Below are positions 16,464-23,619 of a stretch of DNA of 64,000 nt, in pieces. The notes under the pieces are model-generated. The model was not told the origin of the DNA, did no database searches, and saw only the letters and a program-made list of their open reading frames with translations. This DNA comes from Streptomyces griseiscabiei (GTDB taxonomy: Bacteria > Actinomycetota > Actinomycetes > Streptomycetales > Streptomycetaceae). Both the position numbers and the translations under genes were made by a program. Numbering within the stretch: the stretch's first letter is position 1; each line of letters opens with the position of its first letter. Location of the stretch: the NCBI RefSeq assembly GCF_020010925.1, contig NZ_JAGJBZ010000002.1:2356001-2420000 (forward strand). The letters run 5' to 3'.

Positions 16464-16772
16464 ATGAGCATCGTCGTCACCGGGGCCACCGGCCACCTGG
16501 GCCGCCACGTCGTTGAGCAGCTGCTGGAGAAGGTTCCGGCCGACAAGATCACCGCGGTCGCCCGCACCGTGGAGAAGGCTGCCGACTTCGCCGCCCGCGG
16601 CGTGAAGATCGCGCTCGCCGACTACAACGCTCCCGACTCGTTCGACGGCCTGTTCGCCGCCGGCGACAAGGTGCTGCTCATCTCCGGCAACGAGTTCGCC
16701 AAGGGCCGGGTCCAGCCGCACAAGGTCGTCATCGAGGCCGCCAAGGCTGCTGGCGTAGCGCTGCTCGCGTAC
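16464..16772 (+). pseudogene. NAD(P)H-binding quinone oxidoreductase (QorB/NmrA-like), truncated
   Basis: About 103 residues remain: MSIVVTGATGHLGRHVVEQL (Rossmann GxxGxxG), then ITAVARTVEKA, VKIALADYNAPDSFDGLFAA and KVVIEAAKAAGVALLAY. The full-length family is about 285 residues. Homology stops at about 16,772, exactly where an oppositely oriented IS5-type transposase fragment begins, so the gene was cut by an insertion followed by deletion. AGGAG precedes the ATG. Confidence 0.75.
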
Positions 16773-17218
16773 AGGCCCAACACGTCCACGGCCAGGCACC
16801 TCTTCCTGCCCGGCACCTTTTTCGAAGCGTCCTTGCCCGTCGTGTCCGCCGGGACGCCGACGGCCGCGTGGATGCTCTGGGTGTCCAGGACCACCAGGCT
16901 CGGGTCGGCTAATCGCTTCCGGCTCTCGCGTAGCTGCCAGCGCAGGAGGTCGTGAACGGTCTGGTCGGTGCCGTCGTCACGCCAGGCGGCGAAGTAGTAG
17001 TACGTCGCGCTCTTCGGCGGCAGATCGTGCGGCAGGTACTCCCACCGACGGCCGGTGCGGTTCTGGTAGAGGATCGTGTTGACGATCTCCCGCATCGCGT
17101 ACTTCCCCTGATGGCCGGTGGCCGAGGGGTGCTCGGCCTTCCAGGCGCTGATCACGGGCTCGATCAACTGCCACTGCTCGTCCGTGAGATCACTCGGGTA
17201 CGGATTGCGACCACTCAT
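16773..17218 (-). pseudogene. IS5-family transposase, 3' truncated
   Basis: Reads MSGRNPYPSDLTDEQWQLIE, then MREIVNTILYQNRTGRRWEYLP, LPPKSATYYYFAAW, and LVVLDTQSIHAAVG with the first DDE Asp, ending at GRKRCLAVDVLGL where it fuses to the qorB-like remnant. The N-terminal half of an IS5-group (IS112/ISL2-like) DDE transposase; the second Asp and Glu are gone, so it is inactive. Confidence 0.8.
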
Positions 17219-17230
17219 CCCGCCACCCAA

Positions 17231-17745
17231 GCGAACCCCGAACGCCTGACCGGCAGAGACGTCCCAACCTCACCCATCGAGCGACACCAAACCCGGTATT
17301 ACGGCGCGAACCACACTCTCACCTCATACCGAACATCACAGTACGAAGGTGCACGCACACACGATGCAGCATGATCGGATGACAAACAGGGCTATCGACG
17401 AGAGATGACCTGAAGGTGTATTCGGCGTGAAACCCGGGGCCGACCACTAGACACATCCCCGTAAGCGCCCGCCACCTGCCCTGCGACCTGGCCCTTCACT
17501 CCACGCAAAACGCCTTGAAGGCTCGCCCCGACCCCAGTCGGATACGACCGAAACGGAACTGTTTGCAGGCTTCGTGAGGGCCGACGCTGGAAATGAGAGT
17601 TGACAAGGCCTCTGACCTGCGCACTATCACTTTCACGGTCATCGAAGTAGCTTGGGTTTGTGGACTTGTAAATGAGAGTGGGTCTGACCAGGCCTTATCG
17701 AGTAGAGGCGACCTCCAAAGGTTACCGCCGTGATCGTCCCTGTTT
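17231..17745. other. Gene-poor stretch between IS scar and defence operon
   Basis: No supported gene. It contains two copies of AAATGAGAGT (17,592 and 17,671 areas) followed by related GGCCT/TCTGACC words, which could be remains of an IS end or of a recombination site. Downstream boundary of the minus-strand defence operon. Confidence 0.35.
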
Positions 17746-18252
17746 TCAGAGCTGGCGGCGCATCACGTCGATACAGGTGGCCCGGGCTGCGGTCGATCGA
17801 TCGCGTGGGTATGGAGCGCCCAGGTTCATTCCACTGTCGGTGGTGATCGGTGGCTGCTGCCAGGCGAGAGTCATCTGTGCGCCGGACTCGGCTCGTGCCG
17901 TTGCCACGAGGGTCGCGTAGGGGGCCGCGACGGCCGATGCCTCGATCTGAAGCCATGCCTGATGGAAAGCCATGCGAGCGAGTAGGCCGCTGACCTCGTC
18001 GGTCAGTTGTTGTCGTACGGCGGAGGAGGACTCGGGGCGGCGGCGTATGCGGTACGGTATCTCCAGGTACTCCTCGACAACCGTCAGCGCTTCGGCGAAG
18101 GTCTTCGCCCGGCGCTCCTTTCGTACGGCCCGCTGGTTGAGCACGTACGAAAGGAAGGCGCCGAAGAGGGCCATGAACGGGACGATCAGTGCGGTCGTCT
18201 CGGCCCAGGTCCAGCCACTGTTCGTCGTTTGTGCCGCCGCGATGACCGCCAC
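17746..18252 (-). CDS. Single-pass membrane protein, candidate CBASS effector
   Basis: About 168 residues if started at the GTG at 18,252, or 183 from the ATG at 18,297. One clear transmembrane helix near the N-terminus (ETTALIVPFMALFGAFLSYVL) is followed by a basic stop-transfer NQRAVRKERRAK and a mostly helical cytosolic domain. It is the last gene of the operon and overlaps the end of the E2-like gene by 67-112 bp. In CBASS operons the terminal membrane protein is usually the effector that damages the membrane after binding a cyclic oligonucleotide. No family recognised; the role is inferred from context. Confidence 0.6.
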   Translation of the reverse strand: MAVIAAAQTTNSGWTWAETTALIVPFMALFGAFLSYVLNQRAVRKERRAKTFAEALTVVEEYLEIPYRIRRRPESSSAVRQQLTDEVSGLLARMAFHQAWLQIEASAVAAPYATLVATARAESGAQMTLAWQQPPITTDSGMNLGAPYPRDRSTAARATCIDVMRRQL

Positions 18253-18719
18253 ACACCACTCTCCGGCATGCCGTGAGGAGCGTCCTCTATCAGCCACTGG
18301 CCGCCGGACTCACCGCCGGTGAGCCGCCAGTAGTGTTCGAGGAACAAGTGTGTGCGGACAATCTCGATGAGGTCCAGAAGCCCTCTGGAACTCGTCCATC
18401 GACGCTCGTCCGGATCGAGCGGAAACCAGAGGCAGAGGGCATCGTCGAATGAGTGCCGGTGCTTCGATCGGGCCCCGGGCTTGGCGTGGACGCGCGGGAA
18501 ATCCTCGGGCCGTTGGCCGTACATCAGGTAGGGAGGGTCCGTGTAGAAGCGGATCCGGACGTCGACGGGGTCAGGCTCGCCTATGACTTCGAGCCCGGTG
18601 AGCTCGTACGTCAGTGAGTCGCGGTGGTACGTGTGGTGGAGAGCGTCGCCGAAATGCCGCCGGGCGTCCCGTTCGAGTGGGGCCCACCAGGCTGGCTGGG
18701 CCCCGTACCAGGTCGGCAC
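18186..18719 (-). CDS. Prokaryotic E2-like (UBC) protein with candidate catalytic Cys
   Basis: 177 residues, GTG start at 18,719, 4 bp after the CD-NTase stop. The pattern FPRVHAKPG...KHRHSFDDALCLWFPL, then RRW and LLDLIEIVRTHLFLEHYWRLTG, and a final DAPHG follows the E2 domain of type II CBASS Cap2 proteins (H-x-x-H...LCLY...W...YE.W..TG...H). Cys96 in ALCLW is the candidate thioester cysteine. Here the E2 is free-standing instead of fused to E1. The C-terminal tail after residue 152 (RRHKRRTVAGPGPRRP) is basic and may exist mainly because it overlaps the next gene. Confidence 0.65.
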   Translation of the reverse strand: MPTWYGAQPAWWAPLERDARRHFGDALHHTYHRDSLTYELTGLEVIGEPDPVDVRIRFYTDPPYLMYGQRPEDFPRVHAKPGARSKHRHSFDDALCLWFPLDPDERRWTSSRGLLDLIEIVRTHLFLEHYWRLTGGESGGQWLIEDAPHGMPESGVWRSSRRHKRRTVAGPGPRRPH

Positions 18720-18723
18720 GGCG

Positions 18724-19755
18724 TCACTCGCCCCACGCCCGGGGCCAGGTCGGAGTGGTCAGCCCGGTGGCGAGCCCCAGCCCGGAGAGGGCCGTGCCGC
18801 CCGAGCGAACGGTCCCCGCCAGGCGGTCTGCTTCCTCCTCCGTGGCATCCACGTCCGGAACGAGTTCCGGGAGCACCTGGTGCAGCGCGTTCTGGGCGCT
18901 GAGTGGCCGCCCGGCCTTCTCGTGCTCGATCGCCAGATCGATGTACTTCCGCGCGGTGCAGAGCCGCTTATGTACCTCGCTTCGCGGCATGTTGAGCGGG
19001 ATCGGGCCGGCCACCTTGGCCGGGTCGGGCGTCGGGCCCTTGTCGATCTCGATCGCCGCGTAGGTGAAGAAGACCTGCAGCGCGTTGATCAGCGGCATGG
19101 GCCCGTCGAGACAGCCGAGAGACAGGGCCTTGATGTTCCAGGAGCACATGGGCTTGCTGTGGGTGCCGTTCCAGTGCTTCAGCAGCCGGACTGTGCGTGC
19201 GAAGACGACCTTCGTGTCGTCGATGGCTTTGAGGACCATCCGCGTGTGGGTGATTGGGTCCGCGCGGTCCCACTGATCGGCGATCTTGGTGTTCGGGATG
19301 TACAGCCCGTGGCCGGAGGGGTGCGGGAGCGCGGTCATGACGTCCGCCGTGAAGTCGGCTTGCCCTGGGGTGACCGGGTCGCCGAAGCGTACGAGGACGG
19401 TGCGGCGGCGGCCTTCGACTTCGACGGTGAGGTTGGGGAATTCGTCCTTGAGGTCCTCGCGGATCGCGTCGCGGGCGATTTCCATCAAGGGCCGGGCACT
19501 CTTCTTGCCGGGGCCGTACGGCTGGGCGTCCTTCTTCGTGAGGACGACGCCGAGGTCGACGTCGGTCAGGGGTGTGTTGGCGTCGCCGTGCGCGACGCTC
19601 CCGTTGAAGTAGGTGGTGGAGCCGGGGAAGGCCCGGCGTACGGACGTGGCCAGAAGCTGGCGGCGGCGCTTGGCCTCGGCGAGTTCCTTGTCGGTTACCT
19701 GGATCTTGCGGCGCCCTTCGTCGAGGAGCTGCGCAAGAGACTCTTTGCGGACCAT
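18724..19755 (-). CDS. CD-NTase (cGAS/DncV-like nucleotidyltransferase)
   Basis: 343 residues from the ATG at 19,755, preceded by GGAGAGG. The nucleotidyltransferase core is complete: NGSVAHGDANTPLTDVDLGV gives Gly52-Ser53 and the metal Asp65/Asp67, and QADFTADVM (Asp134/138) supplies the third acid. A helical C-terminal domain follows (RTVRLLKHWNGTHSKPMCSW and MPLINALQVFFTYAA), as in CD-NTases and OAS. It should make a cyclic di- or trinucleotide on phage infection. The C-terminus (TPTWPRAWGE) lacks a clear Gly end. It follows the JAB-E1 gene after 74 bp. Confidence 0.82.
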   Translation of the reverse strand: MVRKESLAQLLDEGRRKIQVTDKELAEAKRRRQLLATSVRRAFPGSTTYFNGSVAHGDANTPLTDVDLGVVLTKKDAQPYGPGKKSARPLMEIARDAIREDLKDEFPNLTVEVEGRRRTVLVRFGDPVTPGQADFTADVMTALPHPSGHGLYIPNTKIADQWDRADPITHTRMVLKAIDDTKVVFARTVRLLKHWNGTHSKPMCSWNIKALSLGCLDGPMPLINALQVFFTYAAIEIDKGPTPDPAKVAGPIPLNMPRSEVHKRLCTARKYIDLAIEHEKAGRPLSAQNALHQVLPELVPDVDATEEEADRLAGTVRSGGTALSGLGLATGLTTPTWPRAWGE

Positions 19756-19829
19756 CGGTACCTCTCCATCTGCCAGGGGGCAATCGGTAGACGCTGCATG
19801 GGCGTTGGCCGGCCGAGACGGCCCAGGTG

Positions 19830-21308
19830 TCACGACCTGGGCTCGCGCCATCGATGCGTGAGCCTGGTGAAGCGGGAGCGAAAGGTGTTGCGTCCGGCGC
19901 GGGCGTGCTCCGCCACGATGTGTCGTCCGGTGACGGCGGGTGCGGCGTCGCCCAGGGCAAGCAGGGTGGTGTCGTATGGGCATCCGGGGGCGCACCCTTC
20001 GGTACGGCGGTCGAGGGTGCCGGTGGCCAGGTGGTACAGGTGGGCCCCGTTGTCGCTGATTCCGGCAGGTGCGGCCACCATGGTGATGAACTGGGCCAGT
20101 TCGGCGGCCGCCGCCGCGGTGGAGAAGATGAAGACGTTCTCCTTGCGGCGCAGTGGATGGTCGGCTGGCAGGCCCGTGATGTAGGAGGGGTCTTCCAGCA
20201 AGCCGTCGCGTTCCATGGGGACGTACGCGGAGTCGTACTGGCCGAGGCATTCGAGGCAGGCGCGGCTGGGGGCGGCGATGTGGGCGCGCCATTCGGCACC
20301 TTGGAGACTGCCGCCGCGGGCGTCGACGCTGACCCCGCCGTCGACGACGGGGATGAGGTGCGCGTACGCCAGCTGGTTGAGGACGTGGCGCGGCCAAGGG
20401 CGGTCGACGCAGGAGAAGAGCACATCGCAGTCGGCGGCCGCCGCGAAGCCGTCCGGTTCGGTGATACTCGCTTCCAGCGCGGTGACCTGGAAGGCCGGGG
20501 CGGTGGCGGCTCGACGAGCTTCTCGTGCGGCGAGGCGGACCTTGGGCCGCTTCACACGGGCGTCGCGTGATGTGGCGTGCAGGAGGCGGTCGAGGTTGAC
20601 GGTCTCCACGGTGTCGAAATCGAAGAGGGTGAGGCGGCCGATGCCGGTGCGCGCGAGCGCCTCGACGACCAGCATGCCGACCGAGCCGGTTCCGACCACA
20701 CCGACATGGAGACGGGCCAGGGTGTCCTGGGTCTGTTGCCCCCATGCGGAGAGACTGCGTTGCTGCGCGCTCGTGACGGTCGGTGCGTGGACCAGAAGGC
20801 TGTTGAAGGTGACGGTGAATCCTTCGCCGACGACGCGGACGCTTTCGGCGTGAAGCGGCCGGTAACGCCGGGCTCCGTGTGCCTGCCAGATCCGGGCACT
20901 GTGCCCGCCGTCCCCTCCGGCGCAGGTCATCCCGAGCAGGGGGTGGCCGGTGAGCGCGAGGGCCTGCGCTGCGAAGGAGGCTTCGGCGTCATGGTCAACC
21001 TGGTTCAGACGCTGCCAGCCGCGTCCCTGGGGGTGGGAGTGGATCAGGCCGACACCGCAGCCTCGTTCTGCGGCCAGGGCTGCCGAACGCAGGAAGTAGG
21101 CACTGGTGAAATCGACGGTGCCGTGCACGATGCGCTCGCCCTCCAGGGGCAGCACGACATCGGCCAGCACCGCGGTGGTACGGCGGGCGCCGGTGGCCGG
21201 GCGCCACAGGACGAAACAGCAGTCCTCCTGCCCGTCGGTACGGCGAAGATGCTCGCCGAGCCGTCCGGCGAGGGCCGAGGGCACGGCCGCGCTGAACCGG
21301 GTGATCAT
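19830..21308 (-). CDS. JAB-E1 fusion: JAMM isopeptidase plus ThiF/E1-like adenylyltransferase
   Basis: 492 residues starting at the ATG at 21,308, which overlaps the preceding stop (ATGA). Residues 1-150 are a JAB domain with GLIHSHPQGRG...QVDHD (His90, His92, Asp105) as the zinc site. Residues 195-450 are an E1 domain: VGVVGTGSVGMLVVEALAR (nucleotide loop 206-211), LFDFDTVETVNLDRLL, LFSCVDRPWPRHVLNQ, VVDGGVSVD and two zinc pairs (Cys351-x2-Cys354 and Cys439-x3-Cys443). One chain could both activate the ubiquitin-like protein and process or remove it. Confidence 0.85.
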   Translation of the reverse strand: MITRFSAAVPSALAGRLGEHLRRTDGQEDCCFVLWRPATGARRTTAVLADVVLPLEGERIVHGTVDFTSAYFLRSAALAAERGCGVGLIHSHPQGRGWQRLNQVDHDAEASFAAQALALTGHPLLGMTCAGGDGGHSARIWQAHGARRYRPLHAESVRVVGEGFTVTFNSLLVHAPTVTSAQQRSLSAWGQQTQDTLARLHVGVVGTGSVGMLVVEALARTGIGRLTLFDFDTVETVNLDRLLHATSRDARVKRPKVRLAAREARRAATAPAFQVTALEASITEPDGFAAAADCDVLFSCVDRPWPRHVLNQLAYAHLIPVVDGGVSVDARGGSLQGAEWRAHIAAPSRACLECLGQYDSAYVPMERDGLLEDPSYITGLPADHPLRRKENVFIFSTAAAAAELAQFITMVAAPAGISDNGAHLYHLATGTLDRRTEGCAPGCPYDTTLLALGDAAPAVTGRHIVAEHARAGRNTFRSRFTRLTHRWREPRS

Positions 21309-21676
21309 GCCGCTGCTCGCTCGTCGAGCTGCGCGAACAGGGTGCGCAGGTGGCGTAGGTAGCCCTGGACGCTGCGGTCGGCGGCCCAGTTGGCGGCCGG
21401 ACGGCTCCAGTACTCCCACTCCGTTCCCAGTCCGGAGGGGTGGACGGCCCCATGAGGGTGTCCGAGGCGCGGACTCACGTGCGGGCCGCTGGGCGGAGTC
21501 GTGGGAAAGTCCGCAGCGGTCGGCAGTCCGATCTTGACGGTCTGCCCGGCGTACGGGCCGGCCTCGACCGTGTAGTCGAAGACGATGAAGCCGTTCTGCT
21601 CCCGCGGTGCGTAACCGACTGCCTGGAGGCCTGCCTGCAGTGCGGCAGGCCCCCAGAGCGGCTCGGTCGTGGTCAT
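21305..21676 (-). CDS. E2-like protein without cysteine (Prok-E2_E type)
   Basis: 123 residues, overlapping the Ubl gene by 4 bp (ATGA at 21,676-21,673) and the JAB-E1 gene by 4 bp. It has the small E2-like core of operons with Ubl and JAB-E1 genes: NGFIVFDYTVEAGPYAGQTV, FPTTPPSGPHVSPRL, then TEWEYWSRPAANW. I can find no cysteine anywhere in the chain, so it cannot carry a classical E2 thioester. It may be a scaffold, an adaptor, or a pseudo-E2 that works with the second E2-like protein of the operon. Family naming is from memory and should be treated as tentative. Confidence 0.6.
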   Translation of the reverse strand: MTTTEPLWGPAALQAGLQAVGYAPREQNGFIVFDYTVEAGPYAGQTVKIGLPTAADFPTTPPSGPHVSPRLGHPHGAVHPSGLGTEWEYWSRPAANWAADRSVQGYLRHLRTLFAQLDERAAA

Positions 21677-21924
21677 GAGGTGGGCGTCGGCCCCGTGGAC
21701 AGCGACACGAACTTCTCGTGCTCGTGCACGGTGATCGGCTCCTCGCCCCGTCCCTCGAAGGACTCCTGGTGACGGCCAGTGATCTTGACGAGGTAGTGGC
21801 TGGCGGGGTCGATTCCGGCCAGCCGCAGGATCTCGTTCGGCGTGGTGTGGCGGGGTACCCCGGAGACCGGCTCGCGGTCCACGGTGATGGTGACGGTCTT
21901 GGGGGCGGCGTCTGCCATAGCCAT
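21673..21924 (-). CDS. Ubiquitin-like protein (multiubiquitin-domain type)
   Basis: 83 residues, ATG at 21,924 after AGGAGG. A single beta-grasp-like domain: KTVTITVDREPVSGVPRHTT, then PNEILRLAGIDPASHYLVKI, a loop, and EEPITVHEHEKFVSLSTG. This follows the prokaryotic multiubiquitin/Bub-like pattern (vdG...TP.EIL.LAG.D...YLV...VHE...F). It ends in TGPTPTS with no di-glycine, so either JAB trimming exposes TG or conjugation uses another end. First gene of the six-gene operon. Confidence 0.68.
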   Translation of the reverse strand: MAMADAAPKTVTITVDREPVSGVPRHTTPNEILRLAGIDPASHYLVKITGRHQESFEGRGEEPITVHEHEKFVSLSTGPTPTS

Positions 21925-22022
21925 GGCGAGACCTCCTCTTCTCCCGGCGATGCCGGGTCAAGCGGGACACGGCCCGCGCGAGACCTGGGTCCCGTGAGCA
22001 GGCGCAATGACCAAGCGCACAA

Positions 22023-22051
22023 TTTGCATGCACCAAGTTGGTGCATGCAAA
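22023..22051. promoter_or_regulatory. 29-bp perfect palindrome, shared operator O1
   Basis: TTTGCATGCACCAA - G - TTGGTGCATGCAAA: 14-bp arms around a single base. It lies between the divergent Ubl/CBASS operon (ATG at 21,924) and the HigB/HigA-ImmA pair (GTG at 22,108). The most likely ligand is the HTH domain encoded at 22,503. Confidence 0.85.
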
Positions 22052-22072
22052 TCATCGATCTTGGGGCTGATG

Positions 22073-22101
22073 TTAGCATGCACCAAGCTTGTAAACGCAA
22101 A
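22073..22101. promoter_or_regulatory. Second, degenerate copy of the palindrome, operator O2
   Basis: Left half (TTAGCATGCACCAAG) matches O1 except one base; the right half is degenerate (CTTGTAAACGCAAA). It begins exactly 50 bp after O1 and ends 6 bp before the toxin start, so occupancy would block the toxin-antitoxin promoter. Confidence 0.7.
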
Positions 22102-22107
22102 TGATTC

Positions 22108-22503
22108 GTGAGGCGGCTGGTGGAGCTCTCCTACCTCGACGTAGAGCTGGCCCGGTCCTGCAACGACGACGCCCTTCGTGAACGCCGCTACGGCGCGGCT
22201 CTGGCCGCGGTACTGCGGCGGCGGCTGGCAGAGATCGACGCCGCGGCCCATCTGGCCGCCCTGGCATGCCTGCCGGCGGCCAGGCTGCGCCCTTGTCCGC
22301 GCGGGCCTGGTCTGCTGCTCGTCTCTCTGGGGCCGCATGCGGATCTGCATCTGCGTCCGCGCGCCGATCCCCTTCCTCGGCTCGCCGACGGAAGACTCGA
22401 CTACGCGGGCGTCCGAGCCGTGATCGTCACGGATGTCCAGCCCGAACCCGCCGAGTTCGACTCCCGCCCCGCACCCCTCCATGCCCGAAGAGAGGCACCG
22501 TGA
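22108..22503 (+). CDS. HigB/RelE-like killer protein (toxin)
   Basis: 131 residues. The pattern VELSYLDVELARSCNDDALRERRYG, then AAVLRRRLAEIDAAAHLAAL, LPAARLRPC and VRAVIVTDV matches plasmid-maintenance killer proteins of the RelE/HigB fold, which cut ribosome-bound mRNA. GTG start at 22,108, directly after operator O2. Its stop overlaps the next start (TGATG at 22,501), so toxin and antitoxin-protease are translationally coupled. The C-terminal 20 residues are Pro/Ala/Arg-rich. It might instead act as a regulator of the defence operon. Confidence 0.65.
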   Translation: MRRLVELSYLDVELARSCNDDALRERRYGAALAAVLRRRLAEIDAAAHLAALACLPAARLRPCPRGPGLLLVSLGPHADLHLRPRADPLPRLADGRLDYAGVRAVIVTDVQPEPAEFDSRPAPLHARREAP

Positions 22504-23618
22504 TGACCCCCGGCGCTGACCCGACCGCGTACGCGCCCCAGACCGTCCCTTCGCCCGGGGAGACCCTGAAGGAGACCCTGGAGGTTCTGGGGATCCCGCA
22601 AGCCGACCTTGCTCGCCGAACCGGACTGTCCACCAAGCACATCAACCAGGTCATTCAGGGCACCGCTGCGCTGAGCCCCGACACCGCCCTGCTGCTGGAG
22701 CGCGCCACTGGCGTGCCCGCTGGACTGTGGAACGCGCGGGAGGCCGCCTGGCGCACCCAGCTCGCCCGTGAAGAGGAAGAGAGAGCACTGTCTGAACATC
22801 TCGGCTGGCTCGACCACTTCCCCCTGCGCGAGTTGGCCAGCCGAGACATCCTGCCCGACGGGTCCAAAAACGTGAGGAACCTGCGGTGTCTGCTCGATTT
22901 CTTCGGTGTGGCCACCCCCGAAGTCGCCCACAATGTGTGGCGCGGCTACCAGGCCGCGTTCCGTCGCTCCTCCGTGCTCAGCCCGAACGAATATGCGACA
23001 GCGGCCTGGCTGCGACTGGCTGAGCGCGAAGCACGCAAACCACACTGCGAGCCGTACGACCGGGCGGCGCTCACCGCCCTCCTGCCCCGCCTTCGCGAAC
23101 TGACGCTGCAGGAGCAGGACATCTGGTCGGAGGAACTGCCGCGGCTCTGCGCCCAGGTGGGGGTGGCGCTGGTGTTCGTCCCGGCACTTGCCAAAACCAA
23201 CATCTCCGGCGCGACGCGCTGGCTTACGTCCGACAAGGTCATGGTGGCCCTGAGCGACCGGTTCAAGACGGACGACCAGTTCTGGTTCAGTCTCTTCCAC
23301 GAGCTCGCGCACGTCCTGCTGCACGGAAAGCGGCTGACCTTCATGGACGATCGCCACAACCTCTCGCCCGACAAGCGTCACGAAGACACCAGTGAAGACG
23401 AGGCGAACGCGTTCGCAGCCAGCGTCCTCGTGCCGCCCGAGTACGCCGCGGCATATCGACGACTGGCTGCCACCCGCTACCTCTCGCTAGCAGCCATCGA
23501 AGCCTTCGCCCGTAGCGCAGGCATCGCACCGGGGATCGTCGTTGGGCGCCTCCAACATGACCGGGTTTACGACTGGAGCAAAGGCAACAGTCTCAAGCGC
23601 AAGGTCACGCTCGGCTGA
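22503..23618 (+). CDS. HigA-type HTH fused to ImmA/IrrE metalloprotease
   Basis: 371 residues. Residues 18-80 form a HigA-like HTH: GETLKETLEVLGIPQADLAR, RTGLSTKHINQVIQG, then the VPAGLWNAREAAWR tail. Residues 210-345 form an ImmA domain with FHELAHVLLHG (His266, Glu267, His270) and a third ligand in TSEDEANAFAASVLVP. ImmA proteases cleave repressors, and CBASS operons are known to be controlled by CapH/CapP, an HTH plus ImmA-type protease. Here both functions sit in one chain, encoded divergently from a CD-NTase operon. The ATG at 22,503 is chosen because it follows the toxin stop directly. Confidence 0.85.
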   Translation: MTPGADPTAYAPQTVPSPGETLKETLEVLGIPQADLARRTGLSTKHINQVIQGTAALSPDTALLLERATGVPAGLWNAREAAWRTQLAREEEERALSEHLGWLDHFPLRELASRDILPDGSKNVRNLRCLLDFFGVATPEVAHNVWRGYQAAFRRSSVLSPNEYATAAWLRLAEREARKPHCEPYDRAALTALLPRLRELTLQEQDIWSEELPRLCAQVGVALVFVPALAKTNISGATRWLTSDKVMVALSDRFKTDDQFWFSLFHELAHVLLHGKRLTFMDDRHNLSPDKRHEDTSEDEANAFAASVLVPPEYAAAYRRLAATRYLSLAAIEAFARSAGIAPGIVVGRLQHDRVYDWSKGNSLKRKVTLG

Positions 23619-23619
23619 C

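Noticed and set aside
17590..17700. Possible attachment site from repeated AAATGAGAGT words
   Set aside because: Only ten shared bases, no integrase gene and no tRNA nearby.
18724..20745. A 673-codon frame that would fuse upstream sequence to the CD-NTase
   Set aside because: The extra N-terminal part is an out-of-frame reading of the JAB-E1 gene (Arg/Pro/His-rich). The CD-NTase has its own ATG at 19,755 with GGAGAGG upstream.
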